A program made the position numbers and the translations under genes. Under the pieces are notes generated by a model. It saw nothing but the letters and a program-made list of their open reading frames with translations. It did not search any database and was not told where the DNA came from. Source: Fibrobacter sp. UBA1765 (GTDB taxonomy: Bacteria; Fibrobacterota; Fibrobacteria; Fibrobacterales; Fibrobacteraceae). From it: DNA of 18,483 nt. The first letter of the stretch is position 1, and the number at the start of each line of letters is the position of its first letter. Below are positions 14,401 through 18,483 of this stretch, one piece after another. The stretch is taken from positions 1-18,483 of the forward strand of contig DCGZ01000082.1 of the NCBI GenBank assembly GCA_002314675.1. The letters are read 5' to 3'.

Positions 14401-14837
14401 GCTCAAAAGATAATAACCCGGTCCTGCGCAAGATTTACAACCTGGAACAGCTCTCCAATGATGATATTATTGAACTGGAATGCGTCATGTGGAAGGAACT
14501 AGGCTCCAAGGAAGACTATGAGAAGTTTTCCGAGGGCAAGGCAGGGGGCGAGAATGTGGCTATCCTTATCCGCTCGCTTATTGGCGTAGATCGCGGTGTT
14601 GCTCTAGAACGATTCAACAAGTTTTTGTCTGGTAGCCAACTCAATTCAGATCAGGAAGAATTCCTGATGAATATCATTTCGTATGTATGCGTGAATGGGG
14701 ATATCACAACAGACATCGTGGTGAACGAGGATCCCTTTGGCGAAATTGTCCTGGATGTATTCGAGGATAAGATGGTTCCGTTAACTCGTTATGTGAATGA
14801 AGTTCACGGAGTGGTAAATCCAGGAATGCAGGGATAG
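11472..14837 (+). CDS. hsdR: Type I restriction enzyme endonuclease/translocase subunit HsdR
   Basis: A 1,121-aa motor and nuclease subunit that joins HsdM2HsdS to translocate and cut unmethylated DNA. Residues about 1-140 look like DUF4145 (INARRALEYVVKSIY, RKVGNAGAHEG). Next is a PD-(D/E)XK nuclease core with D235 and E250-A-K252 (ADYVLFG, AVVEAKK). The superfamily 2 helicase has Walker A ATGTGKT (362-368), DEAH (469-472), GLTATPRNE, and motif VI GRGTR (714-718). An EcoEI-like C-terminal region follows. Length is normal. The TTG at 11472 is preferred because relatives open with a similar NFDF/NFDY segment; it overlaps the AAA stop by 4 nt. ATG at 11490 and GTG at 11460 are alternatives. No internal stop. 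Expression now probably depends on the AAA gene's promoter or on coupling to it. Confidence 0.94.
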   Translation: MKNFDYMQSLGLPKLYNFCSAAEDNQINHPDLSAINARRALEYVVKSIYAMKQVAFSERTSLFELIDGEAFRTFINDEKVMRAVHYVRKVGNAGAHEGCVSKKESFFCLLNLYNVVASVLIKLQVVKSVAVFDRALIPDSKFAPAIEVPKIEVKADDPLVASVDKEAVSSADAVPEMGLPRDISEAETRKLYIDLMLKEAGWDVLDVENTIKPSKACIEVEVEGMPNEYGLGYADYVLFGANGLPLAVVEAKKTSVSPLKGKHQAELYADCLEKRYGVRPVIYYTNGFETNVIDGLGYPPRRLYGFHSEDDLVRLIQKRGRKDISDFSVNSNITDRHYQKMAIKSVCEWYNQKHRRGLLVMATGTGKTRVSVSMVDVLMRNDWVKNVLFLADRTSLVTQAKKNFVKLLPSTPVADLCDSYDENIVRDENHKVISVNARIVFSTYQTMINHIDSEDKLFSVGQFDLVIIDEAHRSVFGKYGAIFNYFDSLLLGLTATPRNEVDKSTYDLFGMEEGVPNFAYELEDAVADGFLVNYRGFKRGSMILKDGIKYSSLSDQEKDQLEKVWDYEETLQELDSAANVRGRDIRSDEIFKYIYNEDTIDLVLQDLMENGLKVQSGERIGKSIIFAYNHKHAELIVARFNALYPEYGSEFCVLIDNYVTYSQSLIENMEVRDKDPQIAVSVDMLDTGIDIPDVLNLVFFKIVKSKIKFMQMIGRGTRLSQDIFGPGKDKECFYIFDWCRNFEFFEKNPDGNVVKQNVSLTEHLFGLRAEIAFHLQHQKYQEDAFCKGLHDELKTVMKNQVSVLSNSHISVRHRWEAVSHFKSDGAWVCLTAANVEALKCDIAPLLPRNTQDENAKKFDVLVLAIELGYVNSEFNASKPIVHVQKLAERLMTKASIPQVVAKMDTIKEVVTPVAWENITLCWLEKVRQELRELIKFLVGDGGKTFTLDIGDAFFDDGESSGIQTQVTYKQRVMDYLGSKDNNPVLRKIYNLEQLSNDDIIELECVMWKELGSKEDYEKFSEGKAGGENVAILIRSLIGVDRGVALERFNKFLSGSQLNSDQEEFLMNIISYVCVNGDITTDIVVNEDPFGEIVLDVFEDKMVPLTRYVNEVHGVVNPGMQG
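11474..11493 (+). repeat. Right 20-bp direct repeat (hsdR start region)
   Basis: GAAAAACTTTGACTACATGC, 19/20 identical to 9685-9704. Here it encodes the opening of HsdR, and its first two bases also complete the stop codon of the AAA gene. Confidence 0.8.
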
Positions 14838-14886
14838 GTTTTCTTACTTTTATTTGCTACCTTTAGGCTATCACAAGGAGTCTTAT

Positions 14887-16071
14887 ATGGCACAGATTGG
14901 TACCCCGCTTAGTTCTTCCGCAGTCAAGGTTCTCTTTTGCGGAGCTGGCGAACTTGGTAAAGAAGTAATCATCGAAATGATGCGCTACGGCGTAGAAGTG
15001 ATTGCGGTCGACCGTTACGCAAATGCCCCAGGCATGCAGGTCGCACATCGCAGCCACGTCATCAACATGCTCGATGGTGCAGAACTCCGCCGTGTCATTG
15101 AACTTGAAAAGCCCACCTACATTGTTCCTGAAGTCGAAGCCATCGCGACCGATACGCTCGTTGAACTGGAACAGGAAGGCTACAACGTTATTCCGACAGC
15201 AAAGGCTACAAAGCTTACCATGAACCGCGAAGGCATTCGCCGCCTTGCTGCTGAAGAACTCGGCCTCCCGACTTCTCCGTACAAGTTCGCAGACAACTTT
15301 GAAGACTTCAAGGTCGCAGTCAAGGAAATCGGAATTCCTTGCGTCATCAAGCCTGTCATGAGTTCCTCCGGCCATGGCCAGAGCGTTATCAAGACCGAAG
15401 CCGACATTGAAAACTCCTGGAACATTTCCCAGAACGAAGGCCGCACCGGCAAGGCTAGCCGCGTGATTGTCGAAGGCTTTGTTCCGTTCGATTACGAAAT
15501 CACGCTCCTTACCGTTCGCCACGTGAATGGCACTTCCTTCCTGAACCCGATCGGACACCACCAGGTCGGCGGCGACTATCAGGAATCCTGGCAGCCGCAG
15601 GCTATGAAGCCTGAGCTCTTGGAACAGGCTAAGGACATCGCGAAGAAGGTGACTGACGCTCTCGGTGGCCGTGGCATCTTTGGCGTTGAGCTCTTTGTTT
15701 GCAAGGACCAGGTGCTCTTTAGCGAAGTTAGTCCGCGTCCACACGACACGGGCCTTGTAACTCTCATGAGCCAGGACCTTTCTGAATTTGCGCTCCACGC
15801 TCGCGCAATCCTTGGCCTGCCGATTCCGCAGATTACATTCCGTGGACCGTCCGCTTCCAAGGCTATCGTCTGTGACGGCAATTCCGACCACGTTGCATTT
15901 GCAAACCTCGAAAACGTTCTTGCAGAACCTGATACCGAAATGCGTATCTTCGGCAAGCCGGAACTCAAGGGCCACCGCCGCATGGGCGTTTTGCTTGCCC
16001 GTCGCGAAAATGTCGACGAAGCGATCAAGACTGTGATGGCAATGCGCGAAAAGGTTGAAGTTAAGCTTTAA
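14887..16071 (+). CDS. purT: Formate-dependent phosphoribosylglycinamide formyltransferase (GAR transformylase 2)
   Basis: A 394-aa ATP-grasp enzyme of purine synthesis that makes formyl-GAR from GAR, formate and ATP without folate. Family features are the N-terminal VLFCGAGELGKEVIIEMMRYG loop, EVEAIATDTLVELE, the ATP-grasp segment IPCVIKPVMSSSGHGQSVIK, HHQVGGDYQESWQPQ, EVSPRPHDTG and the end GHRRMGVLLAR. Length matches E. coli PurT (392 aa). The start is ATG at 14887, supported by a strong AAGGAG (14875-14880) at 6 nt; the TTG at 14854 is rejected. It begins 49 nt after hsdR on the same strand with no terminator between, so read-through is possible, but the function is housekeeping and it marks the right edge of the island. 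A strong terminator follows. Confidence 0.97.
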   Translation: MAQIGTPLSSSAVKVLFCGAGELGKEVIIEMMRYGVEVIAVDRYANAPGMQVAHRSHVINMLDGAELRRVIELEKPTYIVPEVEAIATDTLVELEQEGYNVIPTAKATKLTMNREGIRRLAAEELGLPTSPYKFADNFEDFKVAVKEIGIPCVIKPVMSSSGHGQSVIKTEADIENSWNISQNEGRTGKASRVIVEGFVPFDYEITLLTVRHVNGTSFLNPIGHHQVGGDYQESWQPQAMKPELLEQAKDIAKKVTDALGGRGIFGVELFVCKDQVLFSEVSPRPHDTGLVTLMSQDLSEFALHARAILGLPIPQITFRGPSASKAIVCDGNSDHVAFANLENVLAEPDTEMRIFGKPELKGHRRMGVLLARRENVDEAIKTVMAMREKVEVKL

Positions 16072-16089
16072 AAGCTTTTGGATATGTTT

Positions 16090-16130
16090 GAAATCCCCGG
16101 TAATTTTATATTGCCGGGGTTTCTGTTTTT
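16090..16130 (+). terminator. Rho-independent terminator of purT
   Basis: The stem pairs GAAA(T)CCCCGG (16090-16100, one T bulge) with CCGGGGTTTC (16114-16123) around a 13-nt loop, followed by TGTTTTT. It begins 18 nt after the purT stop codon. Confidence 0.87.
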
Positions 16131-16163
16131 AGGGAGTATGTTTCCCGACTTACGAAAAGTTGG

Positions 16164-16169
16164 TACAAT
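16164..16169 (+). promoter_or_regulatory. Possible -10 box for the GH5 gene
   Basis: TACAAT (5/6 to consensus) with no clear -35 at the usual distance would give a leader of about 100 nt. An alternative is TTGGTA (16160-16165), 17 nt, TATCAC. Otherwise the 16131-16277 leader is AT-rich, and I see no riboswitch or repeat in it. Confidence 0.35.
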
Positions 16170-16277
16170 TTTAAATGTTTTTTATCACATTTGAGTCGTT
16201 GTGAGAAAAAATTCATTTGCGTTTGGGAGTTTAAGAATTTAAATTCTGGTAGAAATATTAAAAAAAGAGGATTTTCT

Positions 16278-17663
16278 ATGAACAAATTGGCATCCATTGT
16301 CCTTGCTGGCTTGATGGCAGTTTCCCTGGCCAATGCTCAGGATATTAAGCCTAATAGCGTTGGTCCTGTTAGCCAGTACGGCCAGCTCATGACTGGTAAG
16401 AATTCCGCCGGCGAAGGACGTATTTACGGTAGCTGCCAGGGCGTCAAGGACGGCGCCGAAGTCCAGGTCCGTGGCATGAGCCTTTACTGGAGTCTTCAGC
16501 CCCAGGCAGTGGAATACTGGAGCGATGAGGGTGTTTCTACCATGGTAAAGGACATGAACATCCAGATTGTCCGCGCCGCCATGGCAACGGGCAACGAAGA
16601 CTGGTGGGGCGAATGGAACGGTCAGCGCCTCAAGGGTTACGCTTCTGCACCCGACCAGCAGAAGGGCTTTATGAAGGCCGTCGTAGAAGCCGCCATCAAG
16701 AACGACATCTACGTGATTATCGACTGGCACAGCCATGAAGCCACCAGCCAGGTCAATTCCGCAAAGGGTTTCTTCGAAGAAATGGCCAAGACTTACGGCC
16801 AGTACGACAACGTCATCTTTGAACTGTTCAACGAACCGACGGACATTTCCTGGGACAACATCAAGAACTACGCCAACCAGATTATCCCCACCATCCGCCA
16901 GTACTCCGACAACCTGATTCTCGTGGGTACCCGCGCCTGGGACCAGCACCCGGAAGAAGTCATCGGCAAGGAAGTTACCGACAGCGGCAAGAACACCGCC
17001 TACACCCTGCACTACTACGCCATGAGCCACTGCGTAAGCGGCAACTACAGCTGGGGTGGATCATGTGAAGGTGCCAATGGTGAAAAGGCAATCAAGGCAG
17101 GTCTTTCCATCTTCTTGTCTGAATGGGGTACCGGCACCGCTGATGGCGGTGGCACTCCGGGCCAGTCCGAAAACCAGAAGTGGCAGGATTTCGCCAACAA
17201 GTACAAGCTCTCCTGGGCAAACTGGTCCGCATCCCACATTAGCGAAGGTACCGCGGCGTTCGGCGGCGGTTCCAACAAGAACAGCCTGAACTACACCGCA
17301 TCTGGAAATCTGGTCAAGAGCTACCTGGCCACCAACCCCACCAACTACACCAAGTGCTCTGATGGTAGCCAGGGAGGCGAACAAGGCGGTAGCCAAGGCG
17401 GAGAACAGCAAGGTAATGAAAATCCAAATGCAATCGCATCTGCTGGCGTAGCAACTCTTTCTGCAACATTTGCAGGAAACGTGTTGACTCTTGCCGGTGC
17501 TCGAGCTGCTACAGTTGACTTGTTCGACTTGCAGGGCCGTGCCTTGATGAGTGTAAACAATGTTGCTGGTTCCTTGTCACTTAAGTCTATACCGCGTGGC
17601 GCTTACATTGTTCGCGTTCGTGAAGGATCTGCAGCACTTACAAAGAAAATTCAAATTCAGTAA
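16278..17663 (+). CDS. Secreted GH5 endoglucanase (cellulase) with C-terminal sorting-type domain
   Basis: A 461-aa exported beta-1,4-glucanase. A signal peptide covers residues 1-20 (MNKLASIVLAGLMAVSLANA, cleavage before QD). The glycoside hydrolase family 5 domain spans about 28-360. Its acid/base is E186 in FELFNEP and its nucleophile E282 in LSEWGTG; IDWHSHEA (148-155) and LHYYA (244-248) are other family sites. A Gly/Gln/Glu/Ser linker (363-380) contains two 8-residue repeats. The last ~75 residues (TVDLFDLQGRALM ... IPRGAYIVRVREG ... KKIQIQ) form a beta-rich module like the C-terminal sorting domains of Bacteroidetes/Fibrobacter secreted proteins (type IX secretion type). AGAGGA (16266-16271) supports the ATG at 16278; the upstream in-frame start at 16191 would add 29 residues before the signal peptide and is rejected. 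The gene stands alone between terminators. Confidence 0.93.
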   Translation: MNKLASIVLAGLMAVSLANAQDIKPNSVGPVSQYGQLMTGKNSAGEGRIYGSCQGVKDGAEVQVRGMSLYWSLQPQAVEYWSDEGVSTMVKDMNIQIVRAAMATGNEDWWGEWNGQRLKGYASAPDQQKGFMKAVVEAAIKNDIYVIIDWHSHEATSQVNSAKGFFEEMAKTYGQYDNVIFELFNEPTDISWDNIKNYANQIIPTIRQYSDNLILVGTRAWDQHPEEVIGKEVTDSGKNTAYTLHYYAMSHCVSGNYSWGGSCEGANGEKAIKAGLSIFLSEWGTGTADGGGTPGQSENQKWQDFANKYKLSWANWSASHISEGTAAFGGGSNKNSLNYTASGNLVKSYLATNPTNYTKCSDGSQGGEQGGSQGGEQQGNENPNAIASAGVATLSATFAGNVLTLAGARAATVDLFDLQGRALMSVNNVAGSLSLKSIPRGAYIVRVREGSAALTKKIQIQ

Positions 17664-17681
17664 TCTGAAATTTGATCAAGC

Positions 17682-17717
17682 AAAAACGGCAACTTTCAAG
17701 TTGCCGTTTTTTGTTGT
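17682..17717. terminator. Rho-independent terminator after the GH5 gene
   Basis: A 13-bp perfect stem pairs 17682-17694 (A5 CGGCAACT) with 17699-17711 (AGTTGCCG T5) around TTCA. T-rich DNA follows, and an A-tract on the left suits the convergent gmk transcript too. Confidence 0.9.
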
Positions 17718-17721
17718 TTCT

Positions 17722-17749
17722 GGATTGCTTCGCATGCTCGCAATGACAA
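17722..17749. repeat. REP-like palindromic repeat (GTCATTGCGAG type), copy 2
   Basis: The minus strand reads TTGTCATTGCGAG then a CATGCGAAG middle and CAATCC, matching the ends of 6761-6795 in inverted orientation. The arms ATTGC/GCAAT pair. It lies just behind the GH5 terminator in the convergent GH5/gmk intergenic region. The remaining stretch to the gmk stop (17750-17838) shows nothing recognisable. Confidence 0.7.
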
Positions 17750-17838
17750 GGGAACGTTATTCTGGAATGAAAATAGAATCAATGTCTTTGTGGCCTTGAT
17801 CTTATTGTTGTGTTTCAGGCTGACAAGAAATCCTACGT

Positions 17839-18399
17839 TTACTTTGCAGAAAGTATGTCGCGCAGTTCTTGAGCAGCTTTTTGCAAGTCGTCGTTTACGA
17901 TTGTGTATTCGTACTTGCCGTGTTCCTTGGCAAAGGCCATTTCCTTTTTAGCGTTTGCAAGGCGAAGCTGAATTACTTCTTCTGCATCGGTGCCGCGACC
18001 GCGAAGACGCTGTTCCAGCACTTCTTCGGAAGGAGGCAAAATGAGGATGCCAGCAGCTTCTGGGTAAACTTTGTCGAAGTTGATTTTGCCAAAAACATCA
18101 AGGTCGAAAATCACGCGGTTGCCTTCTGCGAGAGTCTGTTCTACGAAGCTCTTTGGAGTGCCGTAGTAGTTGCCGTGAACTTCGTTCCATTCTACAAGAC
18201 CGTCTTCTTCGATAAGCTTCTTGAATTCTTCCTTGGTCTTGAAGAAATAGTGGACTCCATTGACTTCGCCTTCGCGCGGTGCGCGAGTCGTTGCAGAAAT
18301 GGAATACTTGATGTCCGGGAAATCCTTGATTACAAGGTCCTTGAGAGTTGTTTTGCCAGCGCCGCTTGCAGCGCTCATAACGAATAACTTGTGCTTCAT
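17839..18399 (-). CDS. gmk: Guanylate kinase
   Basis: A 186-aa cytosolic enzyme that phosphorylates GMP to GDP with ATP. The P-loop AASGAGKTTL is at residues 9-18, followed by the GMP-binding segment SISATTRAPREGEVNGVHYFF, the EWNEVHGNYYGTP motif, and the lid region LRGRGTDAEEVIQLRLANA. Length is normal (about 185-210 aa). The motif usually written DIDVQG reads DLDVFG here, a conservative departure. The start is ATG at 18399. A TATATT box lies 7 nt upstream with no Shine-Dalgarno between, so the mRNA is probably leaderless. The gene converges on the GH5 gene. Confidence 0.96.
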   Translation of the reverse strand: MKHKLFVMSAASGAGKTTLKDLVIKDFPDIKYSISATTRAPREGEVNGVHYFFKTKEEFKKLIEEDGLVEWNEVHGNYYGTPKSFVEQTLAEGNRVIFDLDVFGKINFDKVYPEAAGILILPPSEEVLEQRLRGRGTDAEEVIQLRLANAKKEMAFAKEHGKYEYTIVNDDLQKAAQELRDILSAK

Positions 18400-18406
18400 G
18401 GTTTAG

Positions 18407-18412
18407 AATATA
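18407..18412 (-). promoter_or_regulatory. -10 box giving a probable leaderless mRNA for gmk
   Basis: On the minus strand TATATT is followed by the 7-nt CTAAACC and then the gmk ATG. No Shine-Dalgarno fits in this gap. Spacing matches the boxes at 7942 and 9883. Confidence 0.55.
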
Positions 18413-18420
18413 GAAATAAG

Positions 18421-18469
18421 AGGTCAGAGAACAGAGGACAGAAGACAGAGAACAGGAGTCAGGAATCAG
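18421..18469. repeat. Tandem 7-bp repeat array (7 units)
   Basis: Seven consecutive 7-nt units of the form RRRWCAG (for example AGAACAG, AGGACAG, GAATCAG) fill this stretch with the CAG triplet invariant. The unit length equals that of the array at 6681-6757 but the sequence differs. It lies directly upstream of the gmk promoter. The following AGGTCG and CACC-TTC-GGT at the window edge (18468-18483) look like the start of the GAGGTCG-hairpin repeat seen after hsdM. Confidence 0.75.
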
Positions 18470-18483
18470 GTCGCACCTTCGGT

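Noticed and set aside
14838..14886. Terminator or riboswitch between hsdR and purT
   Set aside because: The 49-nt gap shows no stable hairpin; only a T-rich stretch and the purT ribosome site.
14863..15975. Long 370-aa minus-strand ORF opposite purT
   Set aside because: It is antisense to an unmistakable purT, has no recognisable domain, and its composition reflects the codon bias of purT read backwards.
16191..16277. Upstream in-frame start of the GH5 gene
   Set aside because: It would place 29 charged residues ahead of a clear signal peptide; AGAGGA supports the ATG at 16278.
16239..17030. 263-aa minus-strand ORF opposite the GH5 gene
   Set aside because: Shadow of the GC-biased GH5 codons; no motif, no ribosome site, no promoter.

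Overview
The window looks like a chromosomal segment from a Fibrobacter-type bacterium. Four signs point that way: a secreted GH5 endoglucanase with a C-terminal sorting-type module, TATATT -10 boxes sitting 6-7 nt before several ATG codons, a DUF1703-type AAA/nuclease gene, and dispersed short hairpin and heptamer repeats between genes. The assignment is inferred from gene content and style. No marker gene proves it.

Left block (1-4871): truA (+) converges with the aroA -> PBP4 pair (-) across a symmetric terminator. The PBP4-type D-Ala-D-Ala carboxypeptidase carries an extra C-terminal DUF1460-type cysteine amidase domain, so one secreted protein holds two peptidoglycan-cleaving modules. 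A tRNA-Leu(CAG) gene with its own promoter and terminator follows.

Central block (5017-14837): a Type I restriction-modification island, all on +. The order is hsdM, a repeat-rich 285-nt spacer, hsdS, two small overlapping ORFs (a DUF3791 protein and an apparent relative), an unrecognised 417-aa protein, a 526-aa AAA-ATPase/PD-(D/E)XK protein, then hsdR with an N-terminal DUF4145-type domain. HsdM and HsdS would form the methyltransferase, and HsdR would add ATP-driven translocation and cleavage.

The strongest observation is that the AAA/nuclease gene and its upstream hairpin region lie between two 20-bp near-perfect direct repeats (9685-9704 and 11474-11493, 19/20 identical). The right copy is the start of hsdR. 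The left copy encodes the same first hsdR residues and then stops. This looks like a roughly 1.8-kb module inserted exactly at the hsdR start with target duplication, leaving its stop codon overlapping the new hsdR start.

Right block (14887-18483): purT (formate-dependent GAR transformylase), the secreted GH5 endoglucanase, and guanylate kinase (-). Good terminators follow purT and the GH5 gene. Intergenic DNA across the window holds short hairpin repeats, many with 3-nt loops, and tandem 7-bp arrays (6681-6757 and 18421-18469). No CRISPR array, recombinase, transposase or rRNA was seen. No gene-free stretch exceeds 300 bases; the longest are 6546-6830, 9678-9894 and 16072-16277, and their contents are itemised.
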